From NCBI GenBank assembly GCA_036847245.1, contig DAIUAL010000131.1, forward strand, positions 1-9,324: a stretch of DNA of 9,324 nucleotides, written 5' to 3'. This document shows, in pieces, positions 1 through 6,817 of this stretch. The number at the start of each line of letters is the position of its first letter. Position 1 is the first letter of the stretch. The position numbers and the translations under genes are program-made. Origin of the DNA: UBA4661 sp002405405 (GTDB lineage: Bacteria; Bacteroidota; Ignavibacteria; Kapaibacteriales; UBA4661). The notes under the pieces are model-generated. The model was not told where the DNA came from. It was given only the letters and a program-made list of their open reading frames with translations, and searched no databases.

Positions 1-2
1 GC

Positions 3-590
3 ATGGGGCTAATTTTACCTTCGCAACTCGATAGGGGCCTTGGTAATCCCTTCTTTGGTGGTGGGGGTCGTAGTGGTGGTTCCCGTCGTGGTTTACTCTT
101 TTCTTATCCTTTACCAGTACGAGGTGTAACGCCAACCTTTATACCATTGGCTAATACGGGTATGACAGCGGTCTTCTCTGTAACGGGTTATACACTTTCA
201 GATAATAGTATTGATGTACCAAATGCAGTAAGTATATCTGCACCAACCGCAGGATCAACAGTAGAAAGGAGTGGTACATTAACGGTGAATTGGGGAGCAT
301 TAGGTGCAGGATCGACAGTTTTCGCTGTTGTACGGAATGCTCCTACAAGTCTTTCCGGCACGAGATCACAAGGTGGTAGCCAAAATAGAACATCACAAGT
401 AAAACCTATCACCAAACGAACAACTGATAATTCAGCAACAACCGTAACATTTACAGCGGCAGAATTACAAACATTGAACGCTGGAAATGCTGTTGTCGAA
501 ATCATGGTAGTGAATACGAAGAGCATTAATAATGGTAATGCCATTCTTAATGCACGTAGCGCAGGACGTGTTAATATTACTCTACAGTAA
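3..590 (+). CDS. Partial exported protein with C-terminal Ig-like beta domain (5' end outside window)
   Basis: The reading frame is open from the window edge to a TAA at 588-590, giving 195 visible residues. The first visible ATG (position 3) is probably internal, because nothing after it looks like a signal peptide. Residues 14-30 are a low-complexity Gly/Arg/Ser stretch (FFGGGGRSGGSRRG). Residues about 75-195 look like a beta-sandwich: a segment 'SAPTAGSTV' leads into 'LTVNWGALGAGS', and later 'TVTFTAAELQTLNAGNAVVEIMVV' follows. This pattern is common in C-terminal Ig-like domains of Bacteroidota surface lipoproteins, where a 'P-x-x-G-x-x-V ... W' strand pair is followed by a Leu-rich 'aeLxxLxaGxaxVxI' segment. 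No catalytic motif is visible. A surface or periplasmic location is inferred; the specific function is unknown. It converges on lipA and ends 34 bp before a hairpin. Confidence 0.72.
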   Translation: MGLILPSQLDRGLGNPFFGGGGRSGGSRRGLLFSYPLPVRGVTPTFIPLANTGMTAVFSVTGYTLSDNSIDVPNAVSISAPTAGSTVERSGTLTVNWGALGAGSTVFAVVRNAPTSLSGTRSQGGSQNRTSQVKPITKRTTDNSATTVTFTAAELQTLNAGNAVVEIMVVNTKSINNGNAILNARSAGRVNITLQ

Positions 591-623
591 ATCCTTGTAA
601 TAAAAAATGTGGCGATAATAACA

Positions 624-653
624 AAGCCCTTGAGCAGGAATGTTCAAGGGCTT
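624..653. terminator. Hairpin between convergent genes, probable terminator
   Basis: AAGCCCTTGAGCA (624-636) pairs with TGTTCAAGGGCTT (641-653) through a GGAA loop. The stem is 13 bp with one G-U pair. It lies between the end of the plus-strand gene (590) and the end of lipA (705). The minus-strand transcript continues into a U-rich TTTGTTATTAT stretch, so lipA is the better-supported user. The plus strand lacks a clean U-tract, so termination of the first gene here is possible but weaker. Confidence 0.7.
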
Positions 654-704
654 GGTTGTGATAAGCATACAATAGTTGTGATATGAAGTTACACTGATGA
701 GTTA

Positions 705-1622
705 TCACACGTGTCGCTCTGCATGGTACGAAGAGCGTACAAGAGGACCTGACTCAACCAAGTCAAAACCCATATCTTCGCCAATATGTTTATACTCGGC
801 AAATTCTTGAGGATGAACAAAACGTTCAACAGGAAGATGAAGTTTTGTTGGTTGTAGATATTGACCAAGCGTAAGAATATCTGTACCCACTGAGCGTAAG
901 TCTTTCATCACTTGTACTAATTCTTCGTGAGTTTCACCAAGACCGAGCATGATGCCTGTTTTGGTACGAAGTCCTTGTTTTTTTGACTCTTCAAGTACGC
1001 TTAATGTCCAATGATATTTGGCTTGGGGGCGCACACGACGGTACAAACGGGGTACCGTTTCAGTGTTATGATTAAGGATATCGGGTCGTGCATCAAAAAT
1101 GCGTTGCAGATTTTCTTTTTTTCCTTTGAAGTCGGGAATTAAGACTTCAATTGTTACACCAGGATTCATTGTGCGCACTGCGTGAATAGTTTCAGAGAAA
1201 ACGATAGAACCACCATCAGCCAATTCATCACGATTAACGGAAGTAATGACTGTATGGCGTAAATTCATAGAATGCACTGCTTCTGCAACACGTTGTGGTT
1301 CTTGCGTATCAAGCATGAGTGGACGACCTGTCTTTACTGCACAAAAGCCACAAGAGCGAGTGCAAGTATCACCTAAAATCATAAATGTAGCTGTGCCTGC
1401 ACTCCAGCACTCGGAGATATTAGGGCATCGTGCTTCTTCACATACTGTATGTAATTTTTTTGAACGCATCATGCCTTTCAGCATGGCATAGTTTTCACCG
1501 CCAGGAGCCTTCACTTTGAGCCATGCGGGACGACGACCTTCATCAAGGAGGGAATTATTTGAGGTATGCTCAGATGATGATGTAGCAGGTTGCAGAATGG
1601 GAAGTTCAATAAGTTCAGCCAT
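705..1622 (-). CDS. lipA: Lipoyl synthase (radical SAM)
   Basis: The 305-residue product has the full lipoyl synthase signature. It inserts two sulfur atoms into protein-bound octanoyl groups to make the lipoyl cofactor of 2-oxoacid dehydrogenases and the glycine cleavage system, in the cytoplasm. The auxiliary [4Fe-4S] cluster cysteines are C61, C66 and C72 in 'CEEARCPNISECW'. The radical-SAM CxxxCxxC cysteines are C87, C91 and C94 in 'CTRSCGFC'. The C-terminal RSSY motif at 296-299 supplies the serine ligand of the auxiliary cluster in this family. Upstream, 'RRPAWLKVKAPGGENY' (30-45) is the usual N-terminal family block. Length is normal. The start is ATG at 1622, giving a roughly 30-residue N-terminal extension. 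The bases just upstream are pyrimidine-rich, with no Shine-Dalgarno. No lipB or lplA is seen nearby. It follows rpoZ on the same strand but is separated from it by a strong terminator, so it probably has its own promoter. Confidence 0.97.
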   Translation of the reverse strand: MAELIELPILQPATSSSEHTSNNSLLDEGRRPAWLKVKAPGGENYAMLKGMMRSKKLHTVCEEARCPNISECWSAGTATFMILGDTCTRSCGFCAVKTGRPLMLDTQEPQRVAEAVHSMNLRHTVITSVNRDELADGGSIVFSETIHAVRTMNPGVTIEVLIPDFKGKKENLQRIFDARPDILNHNTETVPRLYRRVRPQAKYHWTLSVLEESKKQGLRTKTGIMLGLGETHEELVQVMKDLRSVGTDILTLGQYLQPTKLHLPVERFVHPQEFAEYKHIGEDMGFDLVESGPLVRSSYHAERHV

Positions 1623-1678
1623 GGAGAATCAAGAAAGAAGAAAATCAGGAAGAAAGCACTATCAGAAGAATAAACAGA

Positions 1679-1709
1679 AAAACATAGAGCAGATAACTAA
1701 GTACGCAAA
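1679..1709 (-). promoter_or_regulatory. Candidate lipA promoter (Bacteroidota-type)
   Basis: On the minus strand TTTG (1709-1706) is followed after 19 bp by TATGTTTT (1686-1679). This is close to the Bacteroidota primary-sigma form TTTG...TAnnTTTG. It lies downstream of the rpoZ terminator and about 57 bp ahead of the lipA start codon, where a promoter is needed. It is supported by pattern only; the surrounding DNA is AT-rich, so a chance match is possible. Confidence 0.38.
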
Positions 1710-1746
1710 CATACCAAAAAAGAATATGGCAGTGTAGATACATGAC

Positions 1747-1780
1747 AAAAAATGCTCTTGAGAAATTTTCTCAAGAGCAT
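1747..1780 (-). terminator. Intrinsic terminator of rpoZ
   Basis: A perfect 13-bp stem, ATGCTCTTGAGAA (1752-1764) with TTCTCAAGAGCAT (1768-1780), closes on a 3-nt loop. On the minus strand it runs straight into a six-U tract (1752-1747). It lies 50 bp past the rpoZ stop codon. This is a textbook Rho-independent terminator and separates rpoZ from lipA. Confidence 0.9.
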
Positions 1781-1830
1781 CTATTCTTCAAGCCTCTCAC
1801 AAGGAGATATTGGGTATGCGACCCACCGAC

Positions 1831-2187
1831 TTATTTCTTACGCAGTTTTTTTGTTGGAGCTTCGCCCTCTTGCACAGGAGCTATCGAACGGCGTTCGACA
1901 CGAAACTCAAGATTGCCTTCCTGAATTTCTTTCATTGCAAGAAAGGTTGGTTTGGAAATGCGGTCAAACTCTTTGCTGATCTGTAGCTGATCGTAATTAC
2001 CGAACTCGGTTTCATCTTCAAGTGGATCAATATGACGCATTCGTGCTGTTAGCTGTGCTTTGATGTCATCATTAATTTGACGGGCACGAAACCCCATAGC
2101 ACCGATGGCTTCGTAGATACTGGTTTCTACTGAAACCTCGTGTCTAACTTCAACCGGATTGACGATATAATCTTTCAGAGCCGCCAT
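1831..2187 (-). CDS. rpoZ: RNA polymerase omega subunit (Rpb6 family)
   Basis: The 118-residue product matches the RpoZ/Rpb6 type seen in the Bacteroidota/Chlorobi group. Omega helps fold and assemble the beta-prime subunit. The diagnostic helix is 'RARQINDDIKAQL' at residues 34-46, preceded by 'TSIYEAIGAMGF'. The second conserved block 'ISKPTFLAMKEIQEGNLEF' lies at about 78-96, and the tail is basic (KKLRKK). An in-frame ATG exists 51 bp further upstream (2238), but the start at 2187 is preferred: GAGGAAT (2197-2191) sits 3 nt upstream of it, and homology-like sequence begins right after this Met. It is divergent from glgA and ends 50 bp before its terminator. Some E. coli-like omegas are shorter (about 90 residues), so the extra length fits the FCB type. 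Confidence 0.88.
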   Translation of the reverse strand: MAALKDYIVNPVEVRHEVSVETSIYEAIGAMGFRARQINDDIKAQLTARMRHIDPLEDETEFGNYDQLQISKEFDRISKPTFLAMKEIQEGNLEFRVERRSIAPVQEGEAPTKKLRKK

Positions 2188-2216
2188 AGCATTCCTCACG
2201 AAGTAAAAAATGATGC

Positions 2217-2246
2217 TTTGCTTTTTGTACAATGACATAAAGCAAA
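2217..2246. repeat. Inverted repeat in the rpoZ leader
   Basis: TTTGCTTT (2217-2224) and AAAGCAAA (2239-2246) form perfect 8-bp inverted arms with a 14-bp spacer. They sit 20-59 bp upstream of the rpoZ ribosome binding site. The repeat could be a hairpin in the 5' leader or a binding site for a dimeric regulator. No function is shown, and AT-rich arms of this length can arise by chance. Confidence 0.4.
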
Positions 2247-2255
2247 ACAGTGATT

Positions 2256-2285
2256 ACAGAATAAATACAATTCGTAAGATACAAA
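2256..2285 (-). promoter_or_regulatory. Weak candidate rpoZ promoter
   Basis: On the minus strand TTTG (2285-2282) precedes TATTCTGT (2263-2256) by 18 bp. The first element is good, while the second keeps only the TA and one T of the TAnnTTTG form. It would give a leader of about 60 nt that carries the inverted repeat at 2217-2246. Support is weak. Confidence 0.22.
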
Positions 2286-2344
2286 AAAATGATCAATTGG
2301 CATGCTTGGAATGCACACTCAAGGAAAGACTGCCTTTCAGATTG

Positions 2345-2371
2345 AAAGTACGGTAAAAATTCCGTATTTTT
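2345..2371 (+). promoter_or_regulatory. U-tracted hairpin in the region ahead of glgA
   Basis: AAAGTACGG (2345-2353) pairs with CCGTATTTT (2362-2370), one G-U pair included, around an 8-nt loop; five T residues follow from 2367. It has the shape of a small intrinsic terminator on the plus strand, yet no plus-strand gene ends upstream. It could be a transcription attenuator for glgA or a stop for antisense transcription of rpoZ. Only the inner TACGG/CCGTA part is GC-containing, so stability is modest. The rest of 2188-2464 holds divergent leaders and a T8 run at 2396-2403. Confidence 0.35.
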
Positions 2372-2464
2372 GATGCTTTATTGATTCAAATCAAATTTTT
2401 TTTCGCCCGCTTTCTCTTTCATGTTTAAAGTATAGCAGAGAGCGTCTTTTCAAAGGAAACGCCG

Positions 2465-3988
2465 ATGAGCAAGGCAAAAACGCGAGACCGCAATGCGCCA
2501 AAACCACTCAGCATTCTATTCGTAGCCAGTGAGATTTATCCAATTGCTAAGACAGGGGGACTTGCTGATGTGGCATATGGTTTACCAATTGCTCTTCGTG
2601 ACTTGGAGCACGACATTCGCGTGATGCTTCCCAAATATGGTGCTATTAGCGAGCGAAAAAATCGTATTCATGAGATCAATCGTCTCAAGGATATTCCTGT
2701 TTCGGTAGGCGAACGCACAGAGCTGGCAACAGTGAAATCTTCATCAATTACGAATCCCCGTCAAAAAGTGCAAGCGTATATGACGACGAACCATCACTAC
2801 TATGATTCAAAGTGGGGTTTGTATGCAGATCCTGAAACGGGTGCAGATTATGAGGACAATGATGAGCGGTTCATTTTCTTTAATAAAACTGTAGTTCAAA
2901 CTTGTTTGCTGCTTGGGTGGATACCCAATGTAGTGCATGTCAATGATTGGCAAACAGCCTTGACAGCTGCTTATATGCGTGTCATGTTCCCTGATAAGTT
3001 TAAAGCAACAAAAATTGTATTGACAATTCATAATATCGCCAATCAAGGTGAGTTCCCTTTCAAAGAAGCATTTGCTAAAACAGGATTGCCTGCTGAGGTT
3101 GCTGAAAACTTCAAGCATAAAGGGAAACTCAATTTCCTTAAGGCTGGGATGATTTACGCAGACCACATAACAACCGTAAGCGAAGGATATGCAAAAGAAA
3201 TTCTTGCTGATGCAAAGTTGAGTAATGGCTTAAATGATATCCTGAAAAAACGTAAAGCAGTGTTCACGCCAATTCTTAATGGTATTGATCCGCTTATTTG
3301 GTCACCTGACAAAGACAAGACTATTGCACGCCGATTTACCTTTGCTGATCTTGATAAAAAAGAAGATAATAAAATTGATTTAGTCAAAAAGTTTGGTTTG
3401 CAGTACAATGAAGCAACGCCGGTCATTGCAATGATTTCTCGTTTGGTTGAACAAAAAGGATTTGCTCTTCTCAAAGAGGCGGCTGAAAGTTTGCTCAAAA
3501 AAGATATTCAAATGGTAATTCTTGGTGAAGGGGATAAAAAGATCGAGCAGATGCTGTTAAGTCTAATGAAAAAATATCCTAAAAAGTTGAGTGTCAAAAT
3601 TGGCTTTGATGAGATTCTTGCTCACCAAATTGAAGCAGGAGCTGATATGTTCTTGATGCCCTCACTATTTGAGCCATGTGGTCTGAATCAAATGTATTCG
3701 TGTGTATATGGCACAATTCCGATTGTACATGCTGTAGGTGGTTTGGCAGATACGATCAAAGAATTTAGTCCAAAAACAGCCCAAGGTAATGGATTTACTT
3801 TTGTAAAATTTGAAGCAGGCGCAATGCTCAAAGCTATTGATAAAGCACTAGTAACCTACCAAAATAAAGAGCAGTGGATGGGGCTGATTAAAAATGCTAT
3901 GAGTTCTGATTTTACATGGTCAAAATCTTCTAAGCAGTATGACGGGATTTATCGCGCACTTATGGCTACTTTAGACAAAACAAAATGA
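2465..3988 (+). CDS. glgA: Glycogen (starch) synthase, GT5 family
   Basis: This 507-residue protein transfers glucose from ADP-glucose (possibly UDP-glucose) to the non-reducing end of alpha-1,4-glucan in the cytoplasm. It shows the GT5 N-terminal nucleotide-sugar motif KTGGLAD at 29-35, after the strand 'ILFVASEIYPIA'. The 'HVNDWQTAL' block follows in the N-terminal Rossmann domain. The C-terminal domain carries 'SRLVEQKG' at 325-332. The donor-binding region 'FEPCGLNQM' has its Glu at 403, followed by 'GGLADTI'. The length is slightly above the usual ~480 residues because of a short basic N-terminal extension and lysine-rich linkers. The ATG at 2465 is supported by AAAGGA (2452-2457), 7 nt upstream. 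It is divergent from rpoZ. No glgB, glgC or glgP is visible here. The gene after it encodes a DUF4270-like lipoprotein, a neighbour I recall for glgA in Bacteroidota. Confidence 0.96.
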   Translation: MSKAKTRDRNAPKPLSILFVASEIYPIAKTGGLADVAYGLPIALRDLEHDIRVMLPKYGAISERKNRIHEINRLKDIPVSVGERTELATVKSSSITNPRQKVQAYMTTNHHYYDSKWGLYADPETGADYEDNDERFIFFNKTVVQTCLLLGWIPNVVHVNDWQTALTAAYMRVMFPDKFKATKIVLTIHNIANQGEFPFKEAFAKTGLPAEVAENFKHKGKLNFLKAGMIYADHITTVSEGYAKEILADAKLSNGLNDILKKRKAVFTPILNGIDPLIWSPDKDKTIARRFTFADLDKKEDNKIDLVKKFGLQYNEATPVIAMISRLVEQKGFALLKEAAESLLKKDIQMVILGEGDKKIEQMLLSLMKKYPKKLSVKIGFDEILAHQIEAGADMFLMPSLFEPCGLNQMYSCVYGTIPIVHAVGGLADTIKEFSPKTAQGNGFTFVKFEAGAMLKAIDKALVTYQNKEQWMGLIKNAMSSDFTWSKSSKQYDGIYRALMATLDKTK

Positions 3989-4034
3989 GTGTACAACATT
4001 GTCGTTGCACTTCATTGTCGGTAGAAAAATAAGT

Positions 4035-4064
4035 TTTGTGATAACTATGTATCTAGAATATGAA
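4035..4064 (+). promoter_or_regulatory. Candidate promoter of the DUF4270-like gene
   Basis: TTGTGA (4036-4041) and TATGAA (4059-4064) are separated by exactly 17 bp; the same bases read as TTTG-N20-TA in Bacteroidota style. The second element overlaps a 13-bp palindrome, ATATGAATCATAT (4058-4070). If used, transcription would start near 4071, after the first possible ATG (4060), which favours a downstream start codon. Confidence 0.33.
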
Positions 4065-4185
4065 TCATATAGAGAGTAGAATAAAGAATAGAGGCATGAA
4101 AGCAAGTACCACACCCCGTACAGTGGCAAGTAAGATTACTTCTACCATAAAGAATACTACGCTTAGTCTTGCGCCTGACCTTTCC

Positions 4186-5409
4186 ATGTCCTATCAAGTC
4201 AAAAGGGTTCGCATTTTCGTTACTACAATGATTGCTCTACTTGGTGTGTCATTAGGCGGCTGTATTGTCAATGACTTGCCGAATGAGGTAGGATCAGAGT
4301 TTGTTACCGATACATTGCTTCTGACATCGCTGTCAAGCGAAACAAGTCCGTTGATCACCGGTGTACAAAATGGTCGGGCTATCGTACCAATTGGCAACGG
4401 AAATTTTTTCTTGGGTAGGTCAAATGATTTAGAAATGTATTCGTTTGTACGATTTTCACAGCCGGACAGTAGTACCGGCGTGCAAGATCGTGATATTATT
4501 TCATGCACGATGACAATTGTACCCGTGTTGTATGGTTATGGAAATATCGGAGCGGGTCGCTTATCGTTTCGTGTTGTTGAAGTCCTAAAAGAGTGGACGC
4601 CCTTAGCAACAGATGATACGCTCGCCCAGCGTCAGCAAACAGGCGCATTGTATGGTACTAGAACTATTGCATCATACAACGATGTTGGTACATTGCAGAC
4701 TACCCAAGCTGTGATCCAGATTCCGGTTAATCGAGCATTAGCTGTTCAATGGATGAACACACCTGATTCAATTGCCAGAGCAACAACGTATGGTTTGGCA
4801 TTTCTACCGAATGCAAACTCTACAGTAATCTCATCATTCTATGGTGCAGGTAGTGGAGTTACCCCTATTATCTCTATTCGCTATCGACGACCCACCGATA
4901 CTGTGGAGCAGTTACGGACATTTTCAGGTATTTATCAGACATCATTTGCACGCCCATTGCAAGCGTTTGCAAGCAATAATGAGATTGTTATGCAAGGTGC
5001 GTCAGCATTACGATCAAAATTATTTTTTAATCTTGCCAATATTCCAAGCCTTGCTATTATTCATCGTGCTGATCTTTTTGTTACCCCTGACTCTGTACGA
5101 AGTACCCTCGGCACAGAGGGATTGCCTTCGACGATTTTGGCACGTGTTGCACCAGATACAACATTCGTCGGGTCAAACTTCTTCAACGATTTTCAAGCAC
5201 TTCCACGAGATGCAGCAACAGGGCGTTATACAGCTAATATCACGCGCCTGATTCAGCGATGGCTTTTTGGTCGTGATAATTACGGTTTGATCTTTTCGCT
5301 AAATGCAACTGATGAAAATACACAAGCTACACGAGTTGTATTATTCGGTCGTAATGCGGATTCTGTTCGACGACCACTGTTGCGTATTCTCTATTCACGA
5401 AAAAAATAA
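4186..5409 (+). CDS. DUF4270-like outer-surface lipoprotein with duplicated beta domain
   Basis: With a start at 4186 the product has 407 residues and a classic lipoprotein signal: n-region MSYQVKRVR, a hydrophobic core, and lipobox LGGC with the lipidated Cys at 26. The frame is open back to ATG codons at 4060 and 4096, but these would put 55-67 residues before the Cys. The mature start 'CIVNDLPNEVGSEFVTDTLLL' resembles DUF4270 lipoproteins (Cys, then Asp/Pro, then a Gly and 'D-x-L'). The rest divides into two similar halves, about 86-236 and 270-407. Each has a 'V/L-x-F' strand, a tryptophan-bearing helix-like segment, 'YGLxFxxNA', and an ending 'P-x-I/L-xI-x-Y'; this also resembles DNRLRE/CBM96-like modules. 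Function is unknown; a surface or glycan-related role is inferred from the fold-like pattern and from glgA upstream. A FadL-like barrel gene follows 57 bp downstream. Confidence 0.78.
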   Translation: MSYQVKRVRIFVTTMIALLGVSLGGCIVNDLPNEVGSEFVTDTLLLTSLSSETSPLITGVQNGRAIVPIGNGNFFLGRSNDLEMYSFVRFSQPDSSTGVQDRDIISCTMTIVPVLYGYGNIGAGRLSFRVVEVLKEWTPLATDDTLAQRQQTGALYGTRTIASYNDVGTLQTTQAVIQIPVNRALAVQWMNTPDSIARATTYGLAFLPNANSTVISSFYGAGSGVTPIISIRYRRPTDTVEQLRTFSGIYQTSFARPLQAFASNNEIVMQGASALRSKLFFNLANIPSLAIIHRADLFVTPDSVRSTLGTEGLPSTILARVAPDTTFVGSNFFNDFQALPRDAATGRYTANITRLIQRWLFGRDNYGLIFSLNATDENTQATRVVLFGRNADSVRRPLLRILYSRKK

Positions 5410-5466
5410 ATTGAAGACTTCCTTCTGTTGAGAACAGTTTACATTACAATTATGGTTGGATCACAG

Positions 5467-6750
5467 ATGTACATACAGAAACGTACGCGACAATTCAAGC
5501 GATACATCGCTATCGGTATGATAGTATTGCTTGGTACGATTCCACAAGTAATGCAAGCACAGGGAGGATCAAACTATAGTATCTTTGGTTTCGGTGATAT
5601 TCGTGAAAGTATTGGTGCATTGTACGAAGGAATGGCGAATACTGCCATTGCCATGCCATCAAATTATGGGATTAATACTGTGAATCCCGCTCTCTGGAGT
5701 GATGTTCGTACAACAAGACTACAAACGGGTTTTCTCTTCCGTCAACACTTGGTAACTAGTGGAGTGAACTCGGAATTGCGTCAAAATAACAGTATCTACA
5801 CAGGTATTAACGCAATCTTTGCAGTCGATAGTGCTTCAGGATTTGCTATCAGTATGGGATATAATCCTGTAACAACGGTGAATGTCTTTACGCAAGCGCG
5901 TGATAGTCTGCAGTATGCGGGTGGTACTCAATATCGTACAACGGATTATCGAGCGACTGGTGGGCTTTCCACATTGTATCTCGGTGGGGCATTTCGCCCG
6001 ATAGAACACATGACGGTAGGGATTGCTGCTCATCACTATTTTGGAAATATTTCATCTCGACTGACAACACTATTTGATGATTTGGGAACATTTGCACAAT
6101 CTTTCGATGAAACACAAGATGTATTCAATGGACTATTGTGGCAAACAGGTATTTCCTATACAGGTATTGAGAATCTTACTCTAGGAGCAGTATTCTCGAC
6201 TCCACAAACATTACGTATGACCCGATCACGCAGGTTTTATGCTGCAATTGTCAGTGCTAACGAAGTGTTTGATACAACACTCATTGAAAATCCCGTGAAC
6301 CCTAATTATGCAACAACTATAGGTTTGGGAGCATCGTATAAGCTTGGTCGAACAACAATAGGTTTTGATTATTTAACGCGTGATTTCTCCGCTACCACAT
6401 ATCGTAATGGTGGTATTGCACAATTCAAGCGCTCGTCACGTTATAGTATAGGTACTCATTATCAAGGGGAAACAAACTTCTCGTCGTCATGGTTTGAGCG
6501 GTGGAGTTATACAGCGGGTGTAGGCATCAATCAGCAGTATGTCTCGATACGAAATGCACCGCTGTCGGAAATATATGGCTCCGTAGGTGCGCAAATTCCA
6601 CTGACTCCGCGAGCACGTATTGATTTATCTTTGACATTCGGTACTCGTGAAACAACAAACACAAGTATTCTGCGAGAGGCGTTTGGCAGATTCATGGTTA
6701 CACTCAGTGCCGGTGATGTCTGGTTTGTCAATCCATACTCACGTGAGTAA
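5467..6750 (+). CDS. Outer-membrane beta-barrel protein, OmpP1/FadL-like
   Basis: The 427-residue product begins with a signal peptide (MYIQKRTRQFKRY, a hydrophobic stretch to 25, cleavage probably after A31). The mature N-terminus runs 'SIFGFGDIRE...GALYEGMANTAIAMPSN...NPALW', with NPA at 73-75. That is the FadL/OmpP1 pattern of a glycine-led helix and 'A-N-T-A-I-A ... NPA' plug segment. The remainder is alternating aromatic/polar beta strands, such as 'GFAISMGYNP', 'MTVGIAAHHYFG', 'ATTIGLGASYKLGRTTIGFDYL' and 'ARIDLSLTFGTRE'. FadL relatives transport hydrophobic substrates, but in this group many such barrels have no known cargo. ATG 5467 is preferred, with GGA 6 nt upstream; an ATG at 5452 and a TTG at 5428 are alternatives. 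It probably shares a transcript with the upstream lipoprotein gene (57-bp gap) and is followed by a terminator at 6781. Confidence 0.8.
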   Translation: MYIQKRTRQFKRYIAIGMIVLLGTIPQVMQAQGGSNYSIFGFGDIRESIGALYEGMANTAIAMPSNYGINTVNPALWSDVRTTRLQTGFLFRQHLVTSGVNSELRQNNSIYTGINAIFAVDSASGFAISMGYNPVTTVNVFTQARDSLQYAGGTQYRTTDYRATGGLSTLYLGGAFRPIEHMTVGIAAHHYFGNISSRLTTLFDDLGTFAQSFDETQDVFNGLLWQTGISYTGIENLTLGAVFSTPQTLRMTRSRRFYAAIVSANEVFDTTLIENPVNPNYATTIGLGASYKLGRTTIGFDYLTRDFSATTYRNGGIAQFKRSSRYSIGTHYQGETNFSSSWFERWSYTAGVGINQQYVSIRNAPLSEIYGSVGAQIPLTPRARIDLSLTFGTRETTNTSILREAFGRFMVTLSAGDVWFVNPYSRE

Positions 6751-6775
6751 AAGAATGGAAAGAGTTAGCACGATT

Positions 6776-6807
6776 TTTGTAAAATGCTACACGATGGTGT
6801 AGCATTT
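6776..6807 (+). promoter_or_regulatory. Candidate promoter embedded in the terminator before the RDD-TPR gene
   Basis: TTTG (6776-6779) lies 20 bp ahead of TAGCATTT (6800-6807). In sigma-70 terms TTGTAA (6777-6782) and TAGCAT (6800-6805) are 17 bp apart. The second element sits in the 3' arm of the terminator hairpin. Transcription would begin near 6812, leaving about 6 nt before the ATG at 6818, so the message would be almost leaderless. Evidence is sequence pattern only. Confidence 0.33.
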
Positions 6808-6812
6808 TTTTT
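6781..6812 (+). terminator. Intrinsic terminator after the FadL-like gene
   Basis: AAAATGCTACAC (6781-6792) pairs perfectly with GTGTAGCATTTT (6797-6808) around a GATG loop, and the T run extends from 6805 to 6812 (eight T). It lies 30 bp past the preceding stop codon. It ends only 5 bp before the next start codon (6818), so it also occupies the place where a ribosome binding site would be expected. Confidence 0.88.
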
Positions 6813-6817
6813 ACTCT

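Noticed and set aside
188..544. Minus-strand open frame of 118 codons opposite the first gene
   Set aside because: It is a shadow of the plus-strand beta-domain coding sequence; no motif, no ribosome binding site and no independent context.
1516..1737. Plus-strand open frame of 73 codons over the lipA start and upstream gap
   Set aside because: Overlaps the lipA N-terminus in antisense; the part in the gap is lysine/asparagine-rich sequence from AT-rich noncoding DNA covering the candidate lipA promoter.
1742..1979. Two plus-strand open frames overlapping the rpoZ end and its terminator
   Set aside because: They translate through the terminator hairpin and the antisense of rpoZ; no protein-like features.
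2188..2238. Upstream extension of rpoZ to the ATG at 2238
   Set aside because: The extra 17 residues are not omega-like and would cover the inverted repeat; the ATG at 2187 has a good Shine-Dalgarno.
2807..3498. Minus-strand open frames of 114 and 119 codons inside glgA
   Set aside because: Antisense shadows of a strongly conserved enzyme gene.
4841..5251. Plus-strand open frame of 136 codons inside the lipoprotein gene
   Set aside because: Alternative frame of a gene with clear signal peptide and domain pattern; the translated sequence looks random.
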